Positions 1-12,926 of a stretch of 64,000 bases of DNA are shown here, in pieces. Below the pieces are notes generated by a model. It was given only the letters and a program-made list of their open reading frames with translations. It was not told where the DNA came from and made no database searches. How positions within the stretch are numbered: position 1 is the stretch's first letter; each line of letters starts with the position of its first letter. Origin of the DNA: Echinometra lucunter (taxonomy: Eukaryota > Echinodermata > Echinoidea > Camarodonta > Echinometridae). The DNA lies in assembly GCA_029962745.1 (NCBI GenBank), contig CM057162.1:7130545-7194544 (forward strand), given 5' to 3'. Made by a program: the position numbers and the translations under genes.

Positions 1-2866
1 AATATTTTTTTTCATATTTTCATTACATGATTATCCCCGCCCCTACCATAAAAAGCGGACTGAAATCAACGTCTGTCCATTTTGAAATTTGGAAACTGTT
101 TTATTTTTGATAATACCTTTCCAAAAGTAAAGAATCATCATTAAATTGCATTTCAAGTAGGCCTACCGGTTGACCACTGACTATTAATTTGTTTTAGATG
201 TCAATACAGCACTTGTTGCGGCTGAGTTCAGCTTTGTTCGTTTGTATCGGGCCAAGTTCGACTTAGTTCGGTTTTGTGCCTGGTACAAATACTCTATTCA
301 TTGCTCTATCGACAATGATTAGGGTTAAGTTAGGTCAACAACTTCCAGACCCAACTTGATATTGAAACCGACTCCCGATTTTTAATTCCAACCCTAGTTT
401 GAACCAGTCCGAATGCTCCCCGTTCTTCTCAAACTCTCCCCGACTCGTCCCCAACAGGTCCCCCAAAATGTTCGGTTTGAGATCTTTCGAACATGGTTGA
501 AAGATCTCACCCCGACAATTTCTTAGCCTGACACTAAACTGATTAAAGACCAACAATCTCGATATCAGACCGACGTAAAAATGACAGCAGACCGACTCAT
601 GCAGATATCAGACCGAATGGCACAAAACTTGTATTTGGAGATCGGTTTGGGGTAAGTCTGGCTGGGTGACTGTGGTATACTTGGTTAACAATCACAAGCG
701 GTGGCGTATTAAAGTGGGCAGGGGACAAGTGCCCTGGGCGGCACTTTGAAGAGGCACAAAAAACACAAAAAGATAAAAAGAAAAAATGAAGAAAAATCAT
801 ATTTTAACAACAATTTTGCGCCCCCTCCCCCTCCCGTCGCAGGGTAAATACATCAGTAATGGAGTTTTTGAGGGTTTAAAGTTAAAAAAAAAATTCTAAA
901 GCTCGGTCGCTTTGCTCCCTCGCATGAACATTTCCTCTCAGTATTTCATAATTTCGCGCCCCTATGATTTCCTTAAACAAGCTTTTTAAAATGGGTTCAG
1001 AATTTTAATGATGCAATTGTCGTTGTTTTGCTCGCTGTCATGGAAGTTTCAACTGCCTCTTGCAAAATACTGCCCCCCCCCCCCCCCGTGGGGCCTAATA
1101 GAGCATTTGCAAAGGTTGAATATTTTGAAGAGATCTAACATCTAATAAGGAATGGGCGCAAAAAACGCAAAAGAGAAAAAGAAAAGGAGAAAATGAATTA
1201 TTTTCAGGGATATAATATGCGCGTCCCCATCTGCAAGGTAAATGCAAAAAAAAAAATAGAGTTTTTGAGGGCTTAAAATGCCACATTTTTCTAGAGCTCA
1301 GTCGCTTTGCCCCCTTGCATGAATACATTTCCTTTCAGGATTTCACAGGCTTTTTCAAAGGGGTTCAGAATTTGAAAAAAAATGGTGCAGTTTTCGTTGC
1401 TTTGCTCGCTATCACGTTTCATCTGCATGCCTCTTGCTAGATACTGCTCCCCGGTATGGCCTATAATACAGCATTTGCAAAGGCTAAACATCTAAAAGAA
1501 ATCTAAACTTTTTGTCGCCTTGCCATTAAAATCAGGCCTCAAAAATTTTTTAAGGTTTTTCGTTAATTACTCCAAATTCTAACACTGAGAAAATAGAAAA
1601 CTGTTAATCTCGATCTTTTCAGTGGTTAATACTGCGAAATTGCGAAAAAGACATGTAGAATGAATCATAATTATCAAAGAAAACAGGCATTTTTTGTCAG
1701 CCCCCCCCCCCATTTTATTAAGTAAAGACTAATATGAATGCACGAAACATGTTTCGGCTTTGAAGGAATTTTGTTAGGCCAAAATCTAATTACCTCCAAT
1801 GCTTAAAAGTAGCATATCAAATGGAAAATGAAATGTCAGTGAATCATTTCATTGCAGCAACATATCATAATCTGAGCTGATACAGAGTAAATTTACAATT
1901 AAGTATGTGAATAAAATTTGTAGGAACCTCCTAATCAAGGCTACATTTTGTTTGCATGGAAAAATTTAGTAGTAAAGAAGCACTTTACTTTATGTTTGCA
2001 TATACTGAGGGAAAATGTTGACTAGGAAATAGTGTAGAATTTTGCTTATTTCATTTCTGTTGTTAATACTGTATGCACAAAAGGCAGTATCATCGATGAC
2101 TCATGAAACAGAACTGGAATTACGCAACTAACGTTCGCTCAACGCCGTGGTCCTTCAATACCTGGTCCATTATCATCGATACCATTTAGCTCTTTTTTTT
2201 TTACTTTGAAATCAGATCGCACGTGTTTTCTCTTTTTTCCAGATCTTAAATTAATGAATTGGAGTTCAGTATCAGATACATTTTATCTCTGTATGCCTTC
2301 TCTTATATTTTTATTTGATTAATAATTAACCAAAATAAATTTAGTTATATCTGCAGGTGTCATAAGCGTGCTTTGTACTTCATAATTGTTTTTTTTCTTT
2401 GTCTTAACTCTTTAAATATGACTGTCAGTTTGCAAATATACAAAGTTCGCAATAGATGCTTAGTAGAACCGTTCTTATCTTTATGGTTTAACTAATATGG
2501 TTCAATCGGTGCATGTATTCTGTGCATGTATAATTTGCATTAAACGTCTTATTTTGGCAAAGATATCGTAGTCTCATCTCTATACTGTATAGTACCCAAA
2601 TCGTTGATATATATCAACGAAGGTCGTGCAGTACCTCAAAATTATATCACACAAACTATAAAGCTCATCATCAAGTTCATTCTATCCTTTTCTTGTTTTG
2701 TTTCCTTTTTGGAATTTCTCATTAATCTTGAATATAAAGACAAATCTATATTTGCACAAATGCAAGATTGAAGGTGCAACGTAATAATATTTCGATATCG
2801 CTCGCTATAAGATTCCCTCCGTGAATTATGATAAAAGTCTTAGGGGACTATGCACATTTTCCTGTG

Positions 2867-2990
2867 CCCTGTAACATAAAAAATACAATCAATCCTACAA
2901 TTGATATCAATCGTAAACCATGTACTAAACATACTAAAGAGTTACATTTGATCGTACGATTGATTGTATCTCTTAATGTTACACCCCTAT
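2867..2990. mobile_element. Palindromic GTAACA MITE (block A)
   Basis: The ends are TGTAACAT / ATGTTACA. Inner arms are ACAATCAATCCTACAATTGA and a near-inverse with CGTACGATTGATTGTATC. It is also present at 15970-16097 (duplicated with the block) and independently at 28702-28828. The inverted block copy A'' lacks it at the matching place (about 40750). Confidence 0.7.
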
Positions 2991-4870
2991 AGTCTTATAA
3001 TATTCCAGGCTTTGGGCAGGAATTTGTCATGTTTGTGCTCAGTACTGTTCCTGGTTATATAAGTGCAAGTCAAAATATATATAGAGAAAATAAAAGCAGT
3101 TTCAATCTTACCTTTAGTTCTCCCTCTCCCTCTCTCTCTCTCTCTCACGCTCTCTCTCACTCTTTCTCTATCCAAACTATAGTTTTGAAACTTGAACCAG
3201 ATTTGAAACGCAAATGTGTCTTGTCCGCCATACGCATAACTGCGTTCATTCCGTTTCATTGTTCTTGAATTTAACAACATTTTGACAATAATGCTTGTCA
3301 TCCGAAAGATTCTTAAGTTTGAGAATTTAATGTATAATTTGTTAACTTTCCCACTATATATTTTCGAAGTTTGTTTTCATGACGAGAATGAACCTGATCT
3401 TTATAATGTAATTACACCAAAGCAATTTTCAGATTAGTGAGAAAATGATTCGACGGTATGTTCATACAACTGCTATTTCAATATCACTGCTTGCCTCCTT
3501 TATCCAGTCCATAATATATTTTGGAAAGAAATAACATGTCACTTTGATCATTCTTCATCTGCAAGCTTGTGCTGTTCTGTATTATCCGATTCTACTGCAG
3601 TAGATATAATGTGTTTTTATATGTATGTGTAATACCTTATGTCTACCAAATATTTGTTCTCAATTCTTACGGTAGGTTGATTATTTTGCACTAATCCTAT
3701 GCATTTTATTATGAAACTTGGATTTTGTAGATATTTTAATCTGTAAATTAAGTCTTTGTATGATACTTGCAGAAGAACGTGCTGTCGGCTGAAGAATGTT
3801 TTTCCGTGGTTGAATGAAATAAATGAAATGAAGTGAAATGAAATGAAATGAAATGAAATGAAATTAAACGCATTATTCCATCACATGTATAAATGTATAG
3901 ATGTAGATTAGATGTTTACAACTAACATGCTGCCTTATCTTTTAATACCTTCAACGCTTTATTGTGTGCATTGATTAGAAACCACGGAGGTCGTCGTTTT
4001 TAAATTCATAGTACGTGTATAATGTATAAAAAAAAACTTGAAAACTGAACTTTTATGAAAATTAATAAATCACTTTGCATTGGCTAAGTCTCAGGTCTGT
4101 TTTCTCCATGATCATTCTTCATTGGGTTCATGGATGTTGACTGACCAAAATTTAATTGTATCAAATAAAGTATACCTTTAGTACTTGTATAAGCAATATG
4201 GTCATACTTTTTTCTCGCGTTGTTTTGCTTTTCGGGGTTGTATTTTTTTAACCAAAAACTAAATTGAAAATAGATTAAACACTAAAACAGATTTTTCTTC
4301 AGCTGGACTTCGATCATGAAACGATCTCGAATATCTAAATTTTCAAGGTACATACCATACATACGCAACAAATAGGTGTTAACAATTTATACTTAGCTTC
4401 ATGAGTTAGTTGATAAATGTTTCATTTAGCACAAGCTTTCTCTGAAAATACTGCATACTCAACCTCATATAGTTGAAAAAAATACTAATAGCTACTACAA
4501 TCTTTTTTTATTTCCAACCCGTTGATTTTATCAGATTAAATATGGAAGTCTTCAAACAGCTAGCATAATCACTCTGCATCTATATATGCTTGTCATACAA
4601 AATCAAAGAGCATCAGCAATCTATACATAATATTGCAGTTTGATACAATAAGCACAGTTCCAACATGGAATATACATGTAGGTTCCCACCTGCCAATGCA
4701 AACATTCTTTATATGGTATATTTATAATATAATGCAGTTATTTCCATTACAAAGCAAGAAAGAGCCGACCCAATGGCAAATTTTAGGTTGTCTGAATAAA
4801 GGCAAGGTGGCATTCTGTTACAACTCAATTACAATCACATTCAAATGGCAGTGTCCATGCAGCAATGATT

Positions 4871-5012
4871 TTATCGGAACTGTGGAGGGCTGATTCGTAG
4901 GCCGATGGTGTCCTTGCCAATCTCTGTGACCTGGGTCACTCGACAGATTTCACCTTTGAATTGCGGCAGATAGCAGGCTCTACTCAGAGGGCACTTTTCA
5001 GCTGGCTTCCCC
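4871..5012 (-). CDS. COPA: Coatomer alpha C-terminal exon, copy 1 (isolated)
   Basis: The minus strand reads acceptor TTTTTTGCAG, then [18 protein letters not shown]..., then [19 protein letters not shown] and TAA. This is the extreme C-terminus of the COPI coat subunit alpha-COP. The family ending Ile-Gly-Leu-Arg-Ile-Ser-Pro-x-Gln-Phe-Arg is highly conserved from animals to fungi (from memory of the family). The Arg codon is split by the intron (one base of the codon in this exon), as expected for a real exon. No other COPA exon is visible in the surrounding block. The SRAC (Arg for the usual Gly) change is shared with copy 2. It may be the true last exon of a gene extending through the block, or an orphan exon duplicated with its flanks. 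Confidence 0.75.
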
Positions 5013-5634
5013 CTGCAAAAAATGAAAAGAAGGATATTACAGTTTCTACAGAACAACACCATATTCACTGGAAAGAAATAGATCAGACTAAGAAGGTCTG
5101 ACTATTTAGTTTAGAACTATTATCATAGAAAAGGATCTATTTTCTTCAATTTCATGATTTTGTTAATCATTGCTTTCTTCCATCCAAGCAGAAGACACCT
5201 TATTGCTGACTTCCCCATAAAATAGAATAACCCATAATCGTGTATTGATTGATGGTGGATGATGATGTTGATGATGATGACCATATAACTCTTTGTTTTG
5301 TCTTACAGGCACATTACACATAGATCTATGGATTGACCTTAAATTTCTCACATGATCATATTTTACAAATAACTCTGATAATTTTTTTTAAATGGATCCA
5401 TGTCATTTGAAACAGTGAAATGCACATAGCAAAATCTTAATATCAATACCCTTTATTCAATTTTGTTTTCCTCTTCTACATTTGCTTCTAATAACATTTG
5501 CTTATCTTATCCCTACACACTTTTTGTCTCTATCCTTGTATATACACAATGATTATATTCCCTTCATAAATTTGTTACATGAATTTTGAACGCATGTCTA
5601 CCTGTTCAAATATCTTGATTAATAGGCGACGTTT

Positions 5635-5885
5635 TTTACGGATGATGTTCGTTATTCCGAAGGTTCGTTATTCAGAAACACACAAATTGCGTATACCTAG
5701 ATATTCGTTAGTCCGAAAATGAAATAATATTCGTTATTCCGAAAGTTAGATAGTCCGAAAATGAAATGAGGTTCGAAACTAACGAACCAACGAACCTTAT
5801 GTCATTTTCGGACTAACGAACCTTCGGACTAACGAACCTTAATATTTTGTTTTCGGGTTAACGAACCATCGGGCTAACGAACTGT
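5635..5885. repeat. GGTTCGTTA/CCGAA interspersed repeat (block A)
   Basis: Multiple direct and inverted copies of TTCGTTATTCCGAA and TTCGGACTAACGAAC. Also at 18785-19005 and 33440-33620 in the other block copies. It can fold into large hairpins. No coding potential. Confidence 0.7.
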
Positions 5886-8800
5886 AAACGTTTTTCAGAA
5901 GTCATGCATTCCTTTAGTAAAGATTGTGAGTCCTGATAAAGGTGAAACTTAATTTGTGAAGTTTGATGTTAAGGCCGCGGGAGTTCTTGTAAAAGTGGAA
6001 TATAAATTGTGAGCTCCCATAGCACTTCTATTCCTAGGTACATGAAACATTTTTAGCACTGTCTCATGAAAGGGATTCCTTTTGCAATTCCCTCTTCTTC
6101 TAAAGGTGATTATGCAAGTAATTGAAACTTTGACTAAATTTTGAGGCCACAAGCTTGTCTAGACCCTCGTGACCCCATCATGTTTCATACCTAATTCTCC
6201 ATATCGTAAATACGAGATTCAACCGTAGAGGGTGATATTTCCCACACACGGTGCAGACACGGGCATTTCCGGTTTCCATATAAACATTATGGGTCGAATC
6301 TTAACAAGTCCCATTAAAATCATAGTTATTCCAGCAACAAACCCTGATGCTACCTGCATAGATCTAACAAAATTATCAAGAGAGTTTATGAAACCTGAAC
6401 AATATTTTCGTCAAATGAGGGATTTGTTAACCTCGTTGTACATTAATGGAAGCCGGAAGTAAATCTTGTCAAACCGTCGGTACTGGATTGTCTGGAGTGT
6501 CTGTGCATGGGCTGACCTGCGTGGTGTGCAGGAAATGTCGCCCCCTACTGTTGAACATCTGTTGACGAGATTGAGAACATTTCTTTTTATCTTGAAGATG
6601 CAAAAAGCTTACAATAAACATTTTTTTTTCACTTTAAGTGCATAACCAAACTTTTCAAATATATGCACGACGTTTCCATCTTAATCAAGTTGCATGACTA
6701 ATCTTCAATTACTCAGTGGAGTAAGAAAATGATTTGAAGAAACAGTCACAAAACTGGTCTCTATATCATTGATTGCCTCTTCGTCTGGTCAAGATATCGC
6801 ATGTATTGATACTGATGTATGTAAATCCGATGTTTACAGCGAATGTGCTGAATTAACTTGTTAATATCTATGAAAACATGATTAATAATCATGAACCACA
6901 AAAAGTCTCCTATTGAAAGTGAAAACTGAACTATTGTCAAAATGAGTGATTCACTTTTCATTGGTTGGTCTCCAGTCGTTTTCCCACGATCATTTCTCTT
7001 CCTGGGTTTTGACTGATCACACCTTCTAATTTTGCCCTGTGGGCTTACTTTCCTCCCTTTTTTTTTTTTTTTTTTTTTGCTTTCAGGTTGGAATTTCATA
7101 AGCAATTCGAAATTCATATTTGATCGAACACCAAAACAGTTGTCTTTCCTTAACACAGAGTGTTCTTATGTAGTTAATTATTCGTATTTACCTGTCTGAC
7201 ATGTTTATTTCAACAAATAGGGTGGAAAGCTTCATTTGCATATTATTTCGACAGAATGTAGACAACCTTTGAAACTACTGCAAATGACATAGTCCAAATG
7301 TACAGAAAAATATTTGCCGGAAAAAATGTGTCTGAAGGGCAGCGCAATTTTCAAATAGCTATTGTTTCCTCTTTGTGCAATATGTCCATATTATAAAAGC
7401 CCAAAGGCAGCGATCTCTCTCTCTCTCTCTCTCTCTTTCTTTCCTCTCGGTATATTCATTCTCGCCTACTGATATGACTGTGTTTGATAATCATAAACTC
7501 CTAGACAAATTCATTTATACTCAACCGTATTAATGGTATCAATACGCATTTTCAATTGTTCAGTTTTGTTTTCTTCTTCTTGTTACTAATAACAATTTTT
7601 TGATCTTTTCCTTCACAGTTTTGTCTCTATTCTGTATAAACAAATTGATCATATCAGTCTCACTCTACATAAAGTCAATCTTAAGATCTTAAAATTGTTG
7701 TTCTATATGCATCCATTCGGAAAGAAATATTTTCTGACTGACAGAAGATTTCCTTTCAAAACTCAGGCATAACAAAAGGCTCGAGGTCTTGGCCAAAGGA
7801 AATATAAACTGTGAGTTTTTATAACCTTTTTCATTCCCATGTGGAATTTACAGCAAAGTCTCACGAAAATGAACTGCATTCAAATCTGAAATATTCTCTA
7901 AGTGATCAGAAAAATGTAAAAATTTTACCAAATTTTCCTGTCACAATAGTTCCCAGTTTTTCATAGCTGTGTACATCATGATTCATTTTTCCCAGTTTTT
8001 CATAGTTGTGTACATCATGTTTCATTTTTCCCAGTTTTAACAAGATTAACACGATATGTTTGATGTATTTTATGTATATGTTTTATGATGTAAGTAACTA
8101 CGTTTTTTAATCTTGCTCTTTGTTTTACCCACAGTCCTGTACAATGCTCCAATGAAACATGTAACCTGGACTTTTTATGTTTGTTTCCCTTTGTTTGAAA
8201 TCAATAAAGGTGATTATGGGAAAATAATTCTCTGTAACATAGAAGTTTTGAACGCCTTCCAGTAAACGAATATTTCACTTCACTACAAAACAAAATATTC
8301 CAGATATATTCTAGAAGGTTTCGTAATAAATTTGCACGACTGGAACTCAACCTATCTTCATAATGCACAATTAGACTGAAAGGTTCAATTTTGCACCCAA
8401 AATGCAACAATGTTGCACCTTTTTGAGTGCAAAATGTAGCTCACTGCACCCTTATACAAATTTGTAGGCATATGACTAAAATATGTAGTCATAAAAGTTA
8501 ATACATTCTATTCAGAAATGACTGAGTTCTAGCCAAAATATGATTGGAAAATAGTCACAAATAACTAAAATATAGTAGAAAAATAACTAGTATTTTAGTT
8601 GCACCAAGCTGACTCTTTCATCTAGTCATTTTCAACTGATTTGTTTTAAGAGCGTTGCAGACTTTGGGCCAATTGCCTCCCCCCCCCCCCCTCAAATTCT
8701 GTGAAAACTTTTTAAAGAAAATGTATGGTACAGTTGAGATTTTAGAGGAACGTCAAAGTAAAGTTGAATCCTTCTTAGTCTGCTCTTTGAAACATACAGA

Positions 8801-9111
8801 TTTCAAAAAAAGTACAATAGAACTCATTTCTGCAAAGTGATACAGCATTCAATATCTTTATTTTATGTGACAAAATAAACATGAAGCTTGTCAAAACTTT
8901 GTACTATTAAATAAGTACAGGATCATTTTATACCCTGAATGTATAACTTAACAATGACAAAGGTGTAATTTGCAAAAATGAGTTCAAAAATTAATAACAT
9001 AATCAAGAAAAAGAAATATTAAAAGTAATACCTAGTGTATCTCTTAAAGAAAATGGAACATGTTGATAAATCACCAATTTATACCGATGTCTGTATTTTC
9101 TCTCTTCCCCC

Positions 9112-9611
9112 NNNNNNNNNNNNNNNNNNNNNNNNNNNNNNNNNNNNNNNNNNNNNNNNNNNNNNNNNNNNNNNNNNNNNNNNNNNNNNNNNNNNNNNNN
9201 NNNNNNNNNNNNNNNNNNNNNNNNNNNNNNNNNNNNNNNNNNNNNNNNNNNNNNNNNNNNNNNNNNNNNNNNNNNNNNNNNNNNNNNNNNNNNNNNNNNN
9301 NNNNNNNNNNNNNNNNNNNNNNNNNNNNNNNNNNNNNNNNNNNNNNNNNNNNNNNNNNNNNNNNNNNNNNNNNNNNNNNNNNNNNNNNNNNNNNNNNNNN
9401 NNNNNNNNNNNNNNNNNNNNNNNNNNNNNNNNNNNNNNNNNNNNNNNNNNNNNNNNNNNNNNNNNNNNNNNNNNNNNNNNNNNNNNNNNNNNNNNNNNNN
9501 NNNNNNNNNNNNNNNNNNNNNNNNNNNNNNNNNNNNNNNNNNNNNNNNNNNNNNNNNNNNNNNNNNNNNNNNNNNNNNNNNNNNNNNNNNNNNNNNNNNN
9601 NNNNNNNNNNN
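9112..9611. other. Assembly gap, 500 N
   Basis: A fixed-length run of N, so the true size is unknown. It interrupts the end of block A within a CT-rich tract. Confidence 0.99.
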
Positions 9612-9927
9612 TGCTAAAACTGAAAGATATGTGGACTATAATACACATGAAATGAAAATTATATCTGCCTCGTAAAATATTCCAAGCATTCACTTCTTTA
9701 AACCTTCCAATGTTAAGGGTAAATGTGACGTCCGAAACGTCAAGTTTGATTGCTTCTCACATAAAAACAAAAGAAACTAAACCGTAAGTGAGATAGACAT
9801 TTCATTACATTCCTTCTCTTTCACCAAGACATGAAAAAATATAAGTTTAGAAAACCTTTATGAAAAGTTTTCTCATTCAAAATATGCGTGTTAAGAATGC
9901 CCCATCAAATGTGGCCAATCAATCAAT

Positions 9928-9965
<38 letters not shown>

Positions 9966-9996
9966 CTATAGGGTACATTAGCTGGACACACAACAA

Positions 9997-10019
9997 TAGG
10001 GTTAGGGTTAGGGTTAGGT
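9997..10019 (+). repeat. Short interstitial TTAGGG run
   Basis: TAGGGTTAGGGTTAGGGTTA, about 3.7 copies of the animal telomere unit, just after an AT dinucleotide tract (9931-9961). It is most likely a microsatellite or double-strand-break repair scar. Confidence 0.7.
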
Positions 10020-10060
10020 TGAAGTGACACCACAACAAAGAAACAAGGATGTCCAATGAC

Positions 10061-10310
10061 ACTGTAAAAAATATTGGGTAAGATCTTAACCAGCACGAGG
10101 CTAATTATATGTCCAACCAACCTTGGGAAATATTTTTACCCAGTTCGGTAAGCGTACTGTCCATTTAGGGTAAAAATAAGCGGTAATTACTTTAGAATGG
10201 GCAAAATTTCCATCAAGTTGGATAAAACTATATGCCCAAAGAAATGTCCAGAGTTGATTGGACAAATAATTAACCCTCCTGGCACATTTTTACCCAATAT
10301 TTTTTAGAGT
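10061..10310. mobile_element. GGGTAAA-type MITE
   Basis: The ends ACTGTAAAAAATATTGGGTA and, inverted, ACTCTAAAAAATATTGGGTA match at 19 of 20 bases. The interior is rich in GGGTAAAAAT and CCAACC motifs. Relatives lie at about 32489-32746 and 39522-39727. Confidence 0.7.
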
Positions 10311-10639
10311 TTAATGTTACATATAAGGGTTGTATACACACACACACACACACACATATATTATATTTATATATTTATAGGCGTGAGAAAAAAAAGATAA
10401 GCTTTTGGCTACTTGGCCTTCATCAAATTCATTGTTTTGTTATATAAATCAAACAAAACAAAATAAAACAAATTATAATGATGAGCAACTAGACAAAACT
10501 CAAGGCAACAGAACAGAATCAAGATGATTATAATATAATACAATTACCTGACTCAATGTCGTCGCAAAAGCAATGTTTTGTATGAATATGTTCTGTGCAA
10601 TTGGTAAAGGGGAAAGTACGGTTTTTTTTTGTTTTTTTT

Positions 10640-10930
10640 TGTTTTTACCAGACACAAAACCGAACAAAGTCGCACCTCGCCCGATGCAAAACCGAACAAA
10701 GCTGAACTCAACTCGAACAAAGGCTGTATTGACATCGACAACAAATTAGTAGTTGTCAACCCTTACTTGAAATGCAATTTCATGATGATTCTTGGAAATA
10801 CCTTTTGGAAAGGAATTATCACAAATAAAACAGTGAGAGTTGTTTCAAAATTTTAAAATGAACAGAAGTTGATCTTAGACCCCTTTTTATGGTGGGGGCG
10901 GGGGTAATTATGAAAAAGAAATATGAAAAA
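10640..10930 (-). repeat. Inverted fragment of the block A start
   Basis: The reverse complement of positions about 1-290 (and 12988-13270), with several small indels, sits about 2 kb before block A'. It is head-to-head with it, which may have favoured rearrangement. Confidence 0.7.
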
Positions 10931-12926
10931 AATATTTATAATGCATTACTGATGGCTCGTATTATATATCTTCCCGTGTTTCCTACTGAAAAAGGTAAAC
11001 TTAAAATAGCAATCTACAACGGTCTGCGAGTAGAATTCAGACAGAATCTATGGCCCCAAAGCTGTCACTTGTATAGCACATCATCAATTAAAATTGCAGT
11101 ATGCGCTATGGAGCTATCCACGATATACAATACCAACAGATATGTCCTTTGATTCCTCTTGATAATAATAATGGTTACAGAAATAATACACCGAAAGTGG
11201 AAAATACCAAAAAAATTATTGATTCCGGAAAATCAAGTCGTATGTGAACATGATTTTCTTTCTTTTTTCAATTAAATTTTTCAGTTTTTTTTTAGTGTCG
11301 TGTATTTAAATACCCAATTTTGTCGAATTCTACCCGAATTTACAGGAAATTTTGCCGAAATTTGCGAGAAATTTGCCTATTTTTTTCTTCCAAAAGTAGG
11401 GGGCAGTGTGCCCCTTGCCCCAAGTGCTAATGAAATGAGCGTGTCAAAAATTGCTTTTCTTTCATAATAATCTTAGGTGTCTCATAAGCATGAAGATCTG
11501 ATTATTCTCACAGTGATTATGATAGCATCTTTGATGGAAGTCATTTATGCTAGTATTCCTAAATTTCATCATGGTGTAAAGGCATAAATTTCAGAACATT
11601 ATGTTCTAGGTTGTCTTCTGATCCACCCTAACATGTTTGCAAACCCGCTACTACATGCAGTTTGTTTTTGGTTTGTTTTTTGTTTTTTGTTTTTTTTTTA
11701 TTTTTTGTTGGTTTTGGGGGGCGTTTGTTTTGGGCAGTTTTTTTTTAATGCGATAAACTAGGTTTTATTGTTGGACGTTGGAATAGGAACGATTAAGCGA
11801 GCAAACATGAGCGAAAACAAACAGTTCTCTTTAATAAAGTTTTGTTTATCATCTGCGTTTTATTGTTGCAGGTCGGGGCACAAATTGTGCTAAAGGACAA
11901 ATTTAATTCTATTTTGGCAAGCAAGAGTAGTCGGTTTGATGTTGGGAATGCAACGGTGCCCGAATATAAAAATTTAGCCAAATTTGAGATCGCATGGTGC
12001 AGTCACACCGGCCAGACCGACCTCAGACCGACTCACATTTTGCTGAATTGGTATGGTCGGGCACCGTTGCATGCCCGACATCAAACCGACAGACCCGATT
12101 CATCCTGAAATCCAGTGATTCGGATAACATCCTGTTTGCTTTTTGTTTTGTTTTGGCTTTTTGTTATTTATTCACCCCGAATTTTAGAAATTGTACGGGT
12201 ACATCTGTACATAGTCCGTTGTTAACCATTGAAAAAAGTGGGTTAAAATGCAATATTTCGTGATGAACTTTGGAAAAATACCTTCTTGGAAAGGTAATTT
12301 GATATACTATACTATGGCCGCTGTTTCCAAATTATAAAAATTGACATAAAGTCATCTTTTCGAGCAGGGGGGAGGGAATTATGCCTTTTGCAACTTAGAT
12401 CCATACTAACCCACCCCGGGTCAAACTATCTCCGCACGTTAGGTACCTATGGAGAAGAGATCGTGGAAGTTTTTTTTTTTGTTGTTGTTGTTGATGTTTT
12501 GTTTTGTTTTGTTTGTTTTTTAGGGGGTGGGGCTGACACCCAAATAAACAGAGTCCAAGTGCTGCAGTGCCCCTAATTAGGTTCAGGCACCTGCGCCCCC
12601 TGAAGTTTTTGATTTTTTTACCGTTTTGCAATCCTCCGCATTGAGCAAGTTACAATAGATATTAAGTTTTGTTGGTTTTTTTTTGCAATAAATATTTCTG
12701 TACGTCTTGGGCCAAATTTGTGTGGCGGTGCAGCACCCCCCCCCCCCCCCGCCCCGCGACCCCTGTGGATTTTTTTTTATCCCTGCGATCTCCCCAGGCT
12801 GATCTTACTGAACTTGTACATTTAAAAGAAAAAGTATAGTTCGAACGTTAACCATATATTTTCCTGAGTTTTTTTCTTCTCGCAAAACATCTGCAATAGC
12901 ACATCTATAAACTTACTATATAAATC
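10931..12926. other. Non-coding spacer with repeat scraps
   Basis: T-rich and G/C-run sequence with an inverted repeat (11928-12092) and fragments sharing GGTGCAGCACCCC-like and CCCCTTGCCCCAAG text with degraded hAT ends. No exon with splice sites was found. Confidence 0.5.
11928..12092. repeat. Inverted repeat with ACCGAC motifs
   Basis: GTCGGTTTGATGTTGGGAAT at about 11929 and its near-inverse ATGCCCGACATCAAACCGAC at about 12071 flank a short centre. Related CAGACCGAC text occurs at 560-610 and 13555-13600 in blocks A and A', so this is a dispersed fold-back family. Confidence 0.55.

Larger units (their letters stand above)
1..9111 (+). repeat. Large duplicated block A (copy 1)
   Basis: This sequence is repeated almost end to end at 12988-22000, with small indels. 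Order: hairpin-rich start (1-700), two diverged copies of a TTTGCTC-containing repeat (about 860 and 1260), a MITE (2867-2990), a GAAAT microsatellite (about 3815-3860), the COPA-like exon (4871-5012), the GGTTCGTTA repeat (5635-5885), then two diverged copies of a roughly 2-kb module (about 5440-6700 and 7550-8700). It ends at an assembly gap in a CT-rich tract. Apart from the COPA exon I see no convincing coding sequence. Confidence 0.85.

Noticed and set aside
5635..5885. CRISPR-like array of spaced repeats
   Set aside because: The units occur in both orientations with variable spacing and are a eukaryotic interspersed repeat.
6232..6462. Open frame beginning MIFPTHGADTGISG, repeated in A' and A'''
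   Set aside because: The frame is preserved only because the blocks are duplicates. Differences between copies are mostly amino-acid-changing and the last copy is truncated, with no splice sites or recognisable domain.
9035..9693. Long open frames across N gaps (also at 28960-29722 and 59510-60191)
   Set aside because: They exist only because N was treated as an open codon.
9997..10019. Chromosome end or telomere fusion
   Set aside because: Fewer than four TTAGGG units and no subtelomeric structure.
10889..11152. 87-residue open frame (MVGAGVIMKKKYEKNIY...)
   Set aside because: It overlaps the inverted fragment of block A and has no splice sites, domain or conservation in the other copies.
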